DNA from: Fidelibacterota bacterium
GTDB taxonomy: Bacteria; Fidelibacterota; Marinisomatia; SCGC-AAA003-L08; D37C17
Direction of reading: 5' to 3'
DNA length: 46,465 nt
NCBI GenBank assembly: GCA_030748955.1
Contig: JASMKZ010000007.1
Coordinates: 1 to 46,465, forward strand
Below the pieces are notes generated by a model that was not told the DNA's origin, ran no database searches, and saw only the letters and a program-made list of their open reading frames with translations. The translations under genes and the position numbers were made by a program. Positions 35,892-44,678 of the stretch are shown here, in pieces (the first letter of the stretch is position 1; every line of letters starts with the position of its first letter).

Positions 35892-38800
35892 TTACCCATC
35901 ATCTCCTAAGATGATGTTGATAGCCAGAATAATATCCTGGATATTGATACTGCCGTCTCCATTTAAGTCTGCCAGGGCATTTTCATCTTCTACACCTAAA
36001 ATCATATTAATAATAACAATCACATCTAGGATGTTGATGATACCGTCCATATTTACATCGCCGGGACTGCCCTCCGATTCCATGTATGCAGGCGGGAAGG
36101 TAATATCATCTATCCAGGCCGCATCTTCACAGTCAGTGTTGTCACAGTCAGTAGATCCACCTCCACCATCTTTCACATATGACCAGCGGAAGGTATGTTC
36201 ACCCTCTGTCACATCATAACTTACATTGGTCCAGGGTGATCCACCGGATGTAGTGCTTTGATATTGCCCCTTCAGGGTATTATCAATATAGAACTCCAAC
36301 CCATCATAGAAATAATTTCCGGATGAAGAGTATTCTGCTGATACACGGTAGTAGAAATCAATTTCACCATCGGCTGTTACATCCAGAGTAACACTTATAT
36401 CTGAAGACTGGCTGTTTCCAATAGCACCAGATTGTGCGCTTCCAGATCCAGTATATGATTCCGTATTATCTACATCCCAGTTTGCACAGCCGAGTCCACT
36501 GCAAGAGAGATTCCAGTCCAGCGATCCCAGGCCGGCTTCAAAATTGGCAATGACCTGTCCTACCGGAATTGTAAAAGTAACATTTTCTTCATAATCTGTT
36601 GTAGGTGGTTGATTAGAGTTAACTGTAATTGTAAACTCAGCAATATGACCTATAGGAGTTGATGGACTTGCAGAAACGGACAGGGAAAGAATCTCTGCAT
36701 TGTCTATCTCATCACCATTATCCCATACATAGGCATTGGTAAAAGACGATTCATTTACAGTAATATAGGAATCGCCCACAACACTAACCATGGGGCTATG
36801 AATATCTGCCCCGCCTGTATTTAAAAGATGTACTTCCAGATTTGAAGACACACCGGGATCCAAACTGCCGATAACAGAACTTACTTCAATAACAGGTGCA
36901 TATGCTGTAAAGTTCAGGCTTGATTCCCAGGTTTCATCATTGGCTGCAATAGTACAGCTGATTTCAAAATCATATTCGTTTGGAACATTGGCATCAACCT
37001 CAAACTCAAAACCTTCAGCATTATAGGAGTTATCTGAAGCAAGACTAAACGCAGTGATTGAACCTATTGTAATATTAATATAAGGATCGTCAGTCGTAAG
37101 GTTAACCTCAACTCCAGTGGCATCATCGTTTCCTACATTTTCAAAGTTTAAGCTTAAGTCTACTGTTTCACCAAATTGAATAATTTCATCTTCATCATTG
37201 GATCCATTTCCCGAAGAAAATGATGAACTTTCTACCATTATATATGGTCCTTCAGGAGATGCGATTAGAATTTCACCAAAATAGGGCTGATGATTCTGGC
37301 AGGTGCCTACAATCTGTGCCGTTCCCGGAATAGTTGCACCTGATAGACTAAGTTCAATATTTCCAAAGCGGTCCATTTGTCCCGAACCCAGAATATTTCC
37401 GTCATGGGTAAGCCCTACATATGTGTATGGTGCTCCACTAATGCTTATTGATGAACTGCCAATAGGTAAAAATTCCGTATGGCTTAAATTATTTTCTTCT
37501 GGAATACCAAAATATGTTGATACTGAAGGATCACCCATGTTATGATATATTTCCCAATAATAATCAACTAAGCTTCCTCCTGCTTCAACTACAGCTAAAT
37601 TACCTGCTAGCATCAGAGTACTATTAGCAACAGCCCAGTTATCTTCATTATTTTCATGAAACGAACAATCATATGCTCCTGGACCTGTTGCTCCATAAGT
37701 TGGGTTCGCAACTATGTTGCCATTACCTACACCCCACCAATAATCTTCATTCCAATATGTACTATTTGTACCTCCAATATAACCAACAGCACCATTATTT
37801 TCAGAACGGAGTACAGCCTCACCGAATGACTCTACATCAAACTGTGCAGAATTACAACAATTACCTATCATCAAATTATATTGATGATCATTATATAGAC
37901 CTGGAACATCGCTTACTGTAAAGCTTGGATCTGCCCATCCAGAAGGACTGCAATGCGCAGTATAATTTGCAAAGCCAACACCTTCATTATAATCTTGAAT
38001 TATAGCTGCAGCAGCTCCAGCAGCATCAGATGCTGGATACAAATATGTATGTGAAGAAATACCATGATCATTATTAAAATAATAATCAGTACCATAATTT
38101 ATTTGGCCATTTCCATATGTTGAAGCATAGGAGGCATCCACGCCGGCAACCATAAGAACTTCACTTAAGTATGAAGGGTCGGGCATTTCATATTTTTCAT
38201 ATTCTAACGTTTTGTTAATTTGAGATTGAAGATGACTTAAATTTTGGGCAGAAAATCTACCATGAAATATATCTGGAATCATATCTCCAGACATATCAAC
38301 ATAATATAAATCAGTGGGATGAGATCCTGTAGAACCATTATAGGAAGGCACTTGTGCTATATCTCCTACAAATAAAGCGAATGATGGAGGAGATATATTA
38401 TTTGAAGGGTTGTTGTATAAATCTTCAATAAAATTTTTAATTGAAGATGTAGAAGATCCAATCTCTGCAGTATTTCCTACTATTACCTGGTAACCTTTTT
38501 GAGTTTTCCATTCAATAAAATCACTTAATGCATTGAGAAAAATAGGATTAGTAATTATTACATAAGTGACGGGGTCATTTATCATATCATCTGAACGATC
38601 AGGTGTTTGATAATTTGAAATTTGATTATACGCTGCTTCAAAATAAGGGGAATAGTAGATATTTTTAATTTCTTCCGTCTTGGCAAGGTCGGCGCCATCC
38701 ATGTGAATATTTATTGTAATGCTAGTATATATCCGCAGTATACCTTCTAGAGGATTATAGCCTATCGGCCGAATATTAAGATTAGCAATTCGGATTGCTC

Positions 38801-39290
38801 GGAGCTGACCTTCAATATTTACAGAGGCCAGTTCTTTTTCAAGCAATGTATTCTTGGAGTATGCATCCGTGTTAATGGTAAAAGGAATATCGCCCGGATT
38901 CTGGCTTTTTGATAGGGAGGGCTGTGCCGGATAAATTGGGTTCTCAATCCCCAAGTCTTCCAGCGAATAATCCCGATAAGTGCTTTCTATAATTTCAATA
39001 CGGGGCAAAGCTTCCTGCGGAATTTCAATGAGGTTATGAATTTCCGGAAGTTCAGGTTCACCTACATCACGGCTCAGGTGAAAATTGGGTAGGGACAGGC
39101 GGGTATATTGCCCATCATCTGTCATTTCGGTAAATGTTACAATATCACCTGTAGTTATATTGACATGCATAACAGACGGACTTGCCTGATTTATATCAAA
39201 TTCTGTCATGTTGCCATTTACTTCTATTACAGAAGTTGCATATATAATTCCCCATAGAAGAATAACAAAAAGGGTCATATTTTTTAACAT
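35892..39290 (-). CDS. Gingipain-type C25 cysteine protease with C-terminal dockerin-like repeats
   Basis: The 1132-residue secreted protein begins with a signal peptide (MTLFVILLWGIIYATS) and a propeptide-like region to about 230. A peptidase C25 domain follows, with the likely catalytic His in NYTAHCSPSGW (near residue 443) and Cys in LMIGNCCNSAQFD (near 478), plus GAVGYIGGTNSTYWNEDYW. Ig-like beta domains fill about 640-1040. The C-terminus holds two calcium-type repeats, GDVNMDGIINILDVIVIIN and ADLNGDGSINIQDIILAIN. AAGGAGAG precedes the ATG. Base composition shifts sharply within the gene: 60-base samples give about 25% GC in the catalytic region and 57% near the 3' end. A terminator follows. 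Confidence 0.92.
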   Translation of the reverse strand: MLKNMTLFVILLWGIIYATSVIEVNGNMTEFDINQASPSVMHVNITTGDIVTFTEMTDDGQYTRLSLPNFHLSRDVGEPELPEIHNLIEIPQEALPRIEIIESTYRDYSLEDLGIENPIYPAQPSLSKSQNPGDIPFTINTDAYSKNTLLEKELASVNIEGQLRAIRIANLNIRPIGYNPLEGILRIYTSITINIHMDGADLAKTEEIKNIYYSPYFEAAYNQISNYQTPDRSDDMINDPVTYVIITNPIFLNALSDFIEWKTQKGYQVIVGNTAEIGSSTSSIKNFIEDLYNNPSNNISPPSFALFVGDIAQVPSYNGSTGSHPTDLYYVDMSGDMIPDIFHGRFSAQNLSHLQSQINKTLEYEKYEMPDPSYLSEVLMVAGVDASYASTYGNGQINYGTDYYFNNDHGISSHTYLYPASDAAGAAAAIIQDYNEGVGFANYTAHCSPSGWADPSFTVSDVPGLYNDHQYNLMIGNCCNSAQFDVESFGEAVLRSENNGAVGYIGGTNSTYWNEDYWWGVGNGNIVANPTYGATGPGAYDCSFHENNEDNWAVANSTLMLAGNLAVVEAGGSLVDYYWEIYHNMGDPSVSTYFGIPEENNLSHTEFLPIGSSSISISGAPYTYVGLTHDGNILGSGQMDRFGNIELSLSGATIPGTAQIVGTCQNHQPYFGEILIASPEGPYIMVESSSFSSGNGSNDEDEIIQFGETVDLSLNFENVGNDDATGVEVNLTTDDPYINITIGSITAFSLASDNSYNAEGFEFEVDANVPNEYDFEISCTIAANDETWESSLNFTAYAPVIEVSSVIGSLDPGVSSNLEVHLLNTGGADIHSPMVSVVGDSYITVNESSFTNAYVWDNGDEIDNAEILSLSVSASPSTPIGHIAEFTITVNSNQPPTTDYEENVTFTIPVGQVIANFEAGLGSLDWNLSCSGLGCANWDVDNTESYTGSGSAQSGAIGNSQSSDISVTLDVTADGEIDFYYRVSAEYSSSGNYFYDGLEFYIDNTLKGQYQSTTSGGSPWTNVSYDVTEGEHTFRWSYVKDGGGGSTDCDNTDCEDAAWIDDITFPPAYMESEGSPGDVNMDGIINILDVIVIINMILGVEDENALADLNGDGSINIQDIILAINIILGDDG

Positions 39291-39482
39291 AGTACTCTCC
39301 TTATAAATATGAATAATATTTAGTTAAATTTACGTTTTTTGTACAATTTAACTACAATATATTAACTCTTGTATTATACAGGAGACAACATCGGTTTCAA
39401 TATGTTACATTAATAATAAAACAGTTAAACTTTGTTACAGAAGTCTCCTTGATACAATAATTTATCTTGACTAACTTCTATT

Positions 39483-41735
39483 ATGGTAAAGACTGCATAT
39501 ATTGGGGTTATTTTGTTATCAATGCTCATCTCACAGGAGTTTGTAGTACAACCGTACCTGCAGAGCCCAACGTGGAGTACAATACATATCCTATGGGAAA
39601 CAGATTCAGGTAGCGAAAGCAAGGTAGAGTGGGGCAGTTGGCCAACTCTGGGAGAAGTTGCTACCGGTACATCTATTACCAGTTACGGTAGCAATAAGCT
39701 CCATACAGTTCAGCTTAAAGGGTTGCAGACGTCCGCTAGGTATTATTACAGGGTTATAACCGGAAATCTCACATCGGATATTTATGATTTTATTATGCCT
39801 TCAGATCCAATGGACGAAGCATCTTTCAAGATTGTGGCCATGAGTGATATGCAGAGGGATAATTCTAACCCAAATAAATTTGAAGAAATAGTTCATGATG
39901 GAATAATAACCTATTTTACAGATAATTATTTTGGGGATCTGTCTTTAGATCTTCAGATGGTACTAGTGCCTGGAGACCTAGTGGATAACGGCTTAAGCTA
40001 CAGCCAGTGGGCAAATACTTTTTTTGCGCCGGCCCATCCGCTTTTTGCCCATGTGCCCGTTTATCCGGTACTTGGGAATCACGAATCAGATACTGATTAC
40101 TATTTTGATTATTTCCATCTTCCGGAAAACGGCACTGAAGGATATGAAGAACACTGGTGGTATACGGATTATTCTAATCTGCGGGTAGTGGGTATCGATT
40201 CAAACCCCGGTTACCAGCTGGATGTTCAGCTTGACTGGCTGGAAGATGTACTTGACGATGCCTGTTACAAAGCTAATATTGATTTTGTATTTGCTCAGCT
40301 TCATCATCCCTATAAATCAGAGCTTTGGCTGGCTGGTGAAACCGACTATACAGGTGAGGTTATATCTAGAATGGAAAGCTTTACTGAAGAGTGCGGAAAA
40401 CCCAGCATCCATTTTTTCGGCCATACCCATGGGTATTCTAGAGGCCAGTCAATGGATCATGAACATCTCTGGGTTAATGTTGCCACGGCTGGAGGGAATA
40501 TTGATTACTGGGGAGAATATGCCCAGGCAGACTATCCGGAATTTACCGTTTCCCAGGATGAATGGGGCTTTGTCATGGTGGAAGTACAGGCAGGTGATGA
40601 CCCTGGTTTTCTAATGAAGCGTATCAGCCGGGGCAATGAAGATCAATTTCGAGATAATGAGCTGAGAGACGCAGTCCATATTCGCCTGCATAATGAAATG
40701 CCGGATACTCCACTCGGGATATATCCATCAGGCAGCGGAATAGATCCGGATATGATTATACTTCAGGCAAACAGCTTTATAGATGCCGATGGTGACGAAA
40801 TCATGGCGTCTCATTTCAGGCTGTATGCAAATTGCGATACTCTATCTACGCCCATAGAAGATGAATTTATAAATCGGGAAAACTGGTATTATTATGAGAA
40901 TACCCAGGAATCTGTAGAGATGAGCATCCTTCCTATATCGCCCCTGAATGGAAATTCTGCTTACTGCTGGCAGGTTCGGTACCGAGACAGCAGCCTGGGT
41001 TGGAGCGCATGGTCAGAGCCGATGAGTTTTGAGACCTCAGAGTCTCAATATTCTGATAACCTGCTTTTAAACCCGGGCGGTGAGTCAGGAATAGACAGTT
41101 GGACGGTGACGGAAGGTTATATGGAATCGTTGGAGGCATATGTATGTGATGGGGTTGAGCCTCATAGCGGAGATTATTATTTTATACTTGGTGCGCTTTG
41201 TAATACAGCATCCTACTCAGAAGCATACCAGGAAATAGATTTGTCTGCCTATATGGATTGTATTGATCAAGGGTTGGCCTATGCAGATTATGGAGGCTAT
41301 CTATCTGATTGGGGTGGAGATGATCATCCAGAGATGACTATTGCATTTATGGATGAAAATGGAAATGAAATTGATGGAGCTGAAATTCTCGGAACCTATA
41401 ATGCCTTTTGGACATTACTTTCAAATGAGATTCAGATTCCTGTTGGAACTCGTTCTATACATATGATTCTAATGGGGACAAGATATGCAGGCGATGATAA
41501 CGATAGTTACTTTGATGATCTTTTCCTGAAAGTTTGGCAAGATGAAGACTGTATGAATACGGGCATTTTGGGTGATTTAAATCAGGATGATATGCTGAAT
41601 ATCCTAGACATCATTATTATGGTAAATATTATTCTGGAATTGGATGATTATGAATCTTTAGCAGACATGAATGGGGATGGAATTATGAATATCCTGGATG
41701 TGATTACACTGATAAATGCGATTCTGGAACATTAA
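39483..41735 (+). CDS. Secreted purple-acid-phosphatase-like metallophosphoesterase with dockerin-like repeats
   Basis: The 750-residue protein has a signal (YIGVILLSMLISQ), then a fibronectin-like N-terminal domain (YLQSPTWSTIHILWETDSGS, GLQTSARYYYRV), as in purple acid phosphatases. A metallophosphoesterase domain follows: SDMQRD, VPGDLVDNG, PVLGNHES, LHHPYKS and FFGHTHGYSRG. Motif I lacks the usual His (D-M-Q). A carbohydrate-binding-like beta region spans about 520-690. The end holds GDLNQDDMLNILDIIIMVN and ADMNGDGIMNILDVITLIN. It may release phosphate from organic phosphates outside the cell. It is divergent from the C25 gene across a 192-base AT-rich promoter region and 20 bases from the next gene. 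Confidence 0.9.
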   Translation: MVKTAYIGVILLSMLISQEFVVQPYLQSPTWSTIHILWETDSGSESKVEWGSWPTLGEVATGTSITSYGSNKLHTVQLKGLQTSARYYYRVITGNLTSDIYDFIMPSDPMDEASFKIVAMSDMQRDNSNPNKFEEIVHDGIITYFTDNYFGDLSLDLQMVLVPGDLVDNGLSYSQWANTFFAPAHPLFAHVPVYPVLGNHESDTDYYFDYFHLPENGTEGYEEHWWYTDYSNLRVVGIDSNPGYQLDVQLDWLEDVLDDACYKANIDFVFAQLHHPYKSELWLAGETDYTGEVISRMESFTEECGKPSIHFFGHTHGYSRGQSMDHEHLWVNVATAGGNIDYWGEYAQADYPEFTVSQDEWGFVMVEVQAGDDPGFLMKRISRGNEDQFRDNELRDAVHIRLHNEMPDTPLGIYPSGSGIDPDMIILQANSFIDADGDEIMASHFRLYANCDTLSTPIEDEFINRENWYYYENTQESVEMSILPISPLNGNSAYCWQVRYRDSSLGWSAWSEPMSFETSESQYSDNLLLNPGGESGIDSWTVTEGYMESLEAYVCDGVEPHSGDYYFILGALCNTASYSEAYQEIDLSAYMDCIDQGLAYADYGGYLSDWGGDDHPEMTIAFMDENGNEIDGAEILGTYNAFWTLLSNEIQIPVGTRSIHMILMGTRYAGDDNDSYFDDLFLKVWQDEDCMNTGILGDLNQDDMLNILDIIIMVNIILELDDYESLADMNGDGIMNILDVITLINAILEH

Positions 41736-41754
41736 TTTTAGGTTAAATTTTAAT

Positions 41755-43764
41755 ATGATCTATGCATATAAAAAGCTGATTATACTTTTGCTTTTTCCAT
41801 TTCTATCCATGCTATCCGGTCAGGAATGTGACAGTGGTTTTGTATGGCTGGAAGATGTGCCTGTTGGATGCGGGGGTGAACATAACTGTTTCTATGAGGC
41901 AGACTTAAATGTTCTTCAAGCGCTCATCGATAACAGCTCTGAGACAATTAATATGTCCCTTGACGATAATGAAGATGGTATTATGGAGCCCGTTGAACTT
42001 GGATATATGGAATGGGTAGAGGGAAGGTTAGTTGCTCTGGACTGCTATTTATCTGGCATTATGCCCTGCAATCTATCGGGAAACCTTCCTGAAAATATCG
42101 GTAGCCTGGATCATTTGGAAGCCCTGTGGCTGAGTGGAAATCAACTGTCGGGTGAAATACCCGAGAGTATGGGAGATCTTCTAAACCTTGAACTTTTATA
42201 TCTATCAGACAATCAGTTCTCAGGTTCTATTCCAGAAAGTCTTTGCAGCCTTAATGTTGACTGGGGTGGAGCCAATAATTGGGGCGTGGAGTATTTTAAT
42301 ATCTGGGGGAATGAAATATGTCCACCATACCCGTCGTGCATGGATGCTGACATTGTAGGAGAACAGGATACTGCCGGATGCATGGCGGGATGCACTGATC
42401 CCATTGCCTGCAACTATGTAGAAGAAGCTTTTGAAGATGACGGCAGCTGTATTTATCCTGATGAATGCGGTATCTGCAATGGCGAAAATAATTCTTGCTC
42501 ATCAGAAAATGTACATTTCATTGGAAACTGGAATGGTGGACATGATGAAACTGCTCTTGCAGATTTTCTGTATGACTGGGGTTATACCCTTCTGCCCTAT
42601 AATGACATCTGGGGTTATACAGATGAAAACGCAGTGGAATATGCCCTTATTGGCGCATGGGACGGCACCCATATTATCGATATAACCACAAACCCCAGTA
42701 ATCCGGAAGAAATTGCATTTATCCCTGGAAGCTTTTCCACGCATCGGGATATTAAGACCCATGGCCATTATATGTATGTTGGTACGGAAGCTAATCTTGG
42801 GGATCCTGCCCTGTTCCCTGAATGGATTCTGGATCCGGAAGGCGTTCAGGTTGTAGATATTTCTGATCCTGCAAATCCTGTTTTAATAAATGAATGGGAT
42901 GAGATTTATCAGTCTCACAATGTCATGGTGGACGGAAATGGCTATTTATATGTTATTGGTACGGATGTTTCAGATGACCTGATTATCCTGGATTTAGCTG
43001 ACCCTGAAAATCCTCAGAAAGTGGGGGGATGGTCCTATTATGATGGGCCCTCTGAAGAAGGCTACCTGCATGATGTCTGCATCTATGAAGATATCCTCTA
43101 TGGATGTGGAATATATGTAGATCGTATGTATGCCTTTGATATTTCGGATAAAACAAATCCTCAGCTTATACATGAATGGAGCGGCATTCCCTGGGCGCAT
43201 GCCTGCTGGGTTTCAGAGGATGGGAATACCCTTTTCACGGGCTCAGAAACTGTTAATGGGCACATAATGTCATGGGATGTAGCTGAGATTGAATCTGGCA
43301 ATGTGAACCTATTGGATGAATGGCTTCCGCCAAGCGGTGAGAGCTGGTCAGCGCATAACCTTTTTGTAAAAGGTAGTTATCTCTACATCAGTTATTATGT
43401 GTATGGCCTGCAGATACTGGATATTTCAGATCCAGCTAATTTAGTTAATGTGGGGTTTTATGATACCCTGGAAGAAACAGAGGGTATGTCAATCTATAGC
43501 GGGGTGTGGGGCGCCTTCCCCTTTTTCAGCAGCAACCGTACCATCATGTCTGACCGGGTCAATGGTCTTTATATTTTACAAGATACTTTATCTGTGAGTT
43601 TAGGCGATGTAAACGGTGATGGAATGCTTAATATTCTGGATATTGTCATTATTGCCAATATCATCCTGGGAGCCGCAGAATATGTTCCAGAGGCCGATGT
43701 AAACCAAGACGGACAGCTGAATATATTGGATATTGTCACACTGGCAAATATGATTCTGGATTAA
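41755..43764 (+). CDS. LRR plus LVIVD 'choice-of-anchor B' secreted protein with dockerin-like repeats
   Basis: I place the start at ATG 41755, giving a proper signal (KLIILLLFPFLSMLSG) and 669 residues. Parts in order: leucine-rich repeats of the 'LxxLxLSxNxLSGxIPxS' type (about 95-155); a cysteine-rich GCTDPIACNYVEEAFEDDG and DECGICNG segment; LVIVD repeats of the choice-of-anchor B kind (GVQVVDISDPANPVLIN, GLQILDISDPANLVNV); and two dockerin-like repeats (GDVNGDGMLNILDIVIIAN, ADVNQDGQLNILDIVTLAN). All parts point to binding and display, not catalysis. Co-orientation and 20-base spacing suggest co-expression with the phosphatase upstream and the selenoprotein-like gene 11 bases downstream. 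Confidence 0.9.
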   Translation: MIYAYKKLIILLLFPFLSMLSGQECDSGFVWLEDVPVGCGGEHNCFYEADLNVLQALIDNSSETINMSLDDNEDGIMEPVELGYMEWVEGRLVALDCYLSGIMPCNLSGNLPENIGSLDHLEALWLSGNQLSGEIPESMGDLLNLELLYLSDNQFSGSIPESLCSLNVDWGGANNWGVEYFNIWGNEICPPYPSCMDADIVGEQDTAGCMAGCTDPIACNYVEEAFEDDGSCIYPDECGICNGENNSCSSENVHFIGNWNGGHDETALADFLYDWGYTLLPYNDIWGYTDENAVEYALIGAWDGTHIIDITTNPSNPEEIAFIPGSFSTHRDIKTHGHYMYVGTEANLGDPALFPEWILDPEGVQVVDISDPANPVLINEWDEIYQSHNVMVDGNGYLYVIGTDVSDDLIILDLADPENPQKVGGWSYYDGPSEEGYLHDVCIYEDILYGCGIYVDRMYAFDISDKTNPQLIHEWSGIPWAHACWVSEDGNTLFTGSETVNGHIMSWDVAEIESGNVNLLDEWLPPSGESWSAHNLFVKGSYLYISYYVYGLQILDISDPANLVNVGFYDTLEETEGMSIYSGVWGAFPFFSSNRTIMSDRVNGLYILQDTLSVSLGDVNGDGMLNILDIVIIANIILGAAEYVPEADVNQDGQLNILDIVTLANMILD

Positions 43765-43775
43765 TAATTATTATA

Positions 43776-44357
43776 TTGAAAACATTCGTATTAAAATCTA
43801 TTTTTTCACTAAGTATTTTAATTACTTTTTTTGCTTGTGATATTTTTAATGATGATAATGAAGAATTCAAGCAGGATTGTGAATTAATTAATAGTCAGAA
43901 CCTTGAAAATTGTAAATCAGGCAGCAGTGATTATAATTATTGTCTGACAGATATTAATCCCAATTCATGTACTTATGGTAAAGATATTGGGAAAAGTATA
44001 TTTACCAATCAGGTGACTGTTCACTATTTTGGCCATCAAACCTGAAATCTATGTGAAGCCCGGGTCGGGAACCTGGATGCCCTTTATCAAGATCTTTTAA
44101 ACGCAGGTATTATTAATGTCAGAATTATTGCCATTGGTAAAGGGCAGTATAGCGGACATAATTCAAATTGGACTGAAGGGAGCTTAATTCCTATAGTTGC
44201 CGACCCGTCTCCAAATACTTTATGGACATCTTGGGGTGCCAGTCAGTGGGATGTATTTTTTCTTGATTCGAGTGGTGAGTATGTTACTGATTTCAATATA
44301 AAAGATTGGGACTATAACAAAGTCTACGATCAAATTAAGGAGATATTGTCTGAATAA
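43776..44357 (+). CDS. Selenoprotein P-like lipoprotein with in-frame TGA (Sec90)
   Basis: Read through TGA 44043-44045 the frame gives 193 residues to TAA 44355. A lipoprotein signal (SLSILITFFAC, Cys21) and a Cys-containing linker come first. The thioredoxin-like domain then starts: VTVHYFGHQT-U-NLCEARV with Sec90 and Cys93, then GNLDALYQDLLNAGIINVRI, PIVADPSPNTLWTS and WDVFFLDSSGEYVTDF. The pattern follows the animal selenoprotein P N-terminus (VTVVALLQAS-U-YLC, then a GYSNISYIVVN strand, DVWTLLNGS and DFLIYDRCGRLVYHL). The 103 codons after TGA carry no stop and keep fold-like periodicity, so decay is unlikely. Start TTG 43776 lacks a clear binding site. A redox role in the envelope is inferred. 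Confidence 0.85.
44058..44080 (+). promoter_or_regulatory. Candidate bacterial SECIS hairpin
   Basis: Starting 12 nt after the TGA, CCGGG (44060-44064) pairs with CCTGG (44072-44076, one G-T wobble) around the loop TCGGGAA. GC (44058-44059) pairs with GC (44079-44080) across a 2-base AT bulge. A short stem just 3' of UGA with G in the apical loop is what SelB recognises in bacteria. The hairpin is unusually GC-rich for this gene. It was found by eye, not folded. Confidence 0.55.
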
Positions 44358-44434
44358 GCAAGAGTACTTTAGGTTCTGTTCCACGCCTAACAATCAGTAA
44401 TAATATAATTAGTCTGTGAATAATAGGGAGTTAG

Positions 44435-44587
44435 TTATTTTCCTTCCTGGTATTCATTTATGCTAAAACTAAAAGAAACACAGGCAGGAATCATCCACAA
44501 TACACCATTAGTGTCACTAAAGGCCCAAGCCACCAAAAACATAATTGAAGCAAAAAACCACATATAAACTTTAAGTACTTTCTTTAT
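44435..44587 (-). CDS. Small two-helix membrane protein, ATA or lost start codon
   Basis: The frame reads KKVLKVYMWFFASIMFLVA, then WAFSDTNGVLWMIPACVSF and SFSINEYQEGK, two hydrophobic helices with a short turn. Its first ATG is at 44563 (42 residues), but that drops the lysine-rich N-terminus. The better position is ATA at 44587 (50 residues), because AGGGG lies 5 bases before it and the whole leader copies that of the gene starting at 45465, where the same position is ATG. Either ATA is used or the gene has lost its start by one G-to-A change. No family recognised. Confidence 0.5.
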   Translation of the reverse strand: MKKVLKVYMWFFASIMFLVAWAFSDTNGVLWMIPACVSFSFSINEYQEGK

Positions 44588-44632
44588 TTTAGCCCCTGAT
44601 TAGATATATAAACTTAATATGCTTTCAATAAA

Positions 44633-44658
44633 TAAAAAAGCCCTACAAATGCAGGGCT
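44633..44658 (-). terminator. Terminator (copy 1 of a near-identical pair)
   Basis: On the minus strand AGCCCT and AGGGCT form a 6-bp stem around GCATTTGT, followed by six T. The block AATAAAAAAGCCCTACAAAT (plus strand) recurs at 45548 with one change. Confidence 0.85.
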
Positions 44659-44678
44659 GAAAGTTTGTTTAGAGAGAG

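Noticed and set aside
35881-36219. 112-residue plus-strand ORF
   Set aside because: Shadow of the dockerin-repeat end of the C25 protease; its apparent pattern comes from the codons of those repeats.
42060-42240. Plant-like leucine-rich repeats as eukaryotic contamination
   Set aside because: They sit in one frame with a bacterial signal peptide, LVIVD repeats and dockerin-like tail shared by the neighbouring genes; such LRRs are common in FCB surface proteins.
44043-44045. TGA as an ordinary nonsense mutation making a pseudogene
   Set aside because: Over 100 in-frame sense codons follow with a conserved-looking fold, and the TGA falls exactly at the first redox position of a thioredoxin-type motif, so selenocysteine is the better reading. 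Not fully excluded without the genome's Sec genes.
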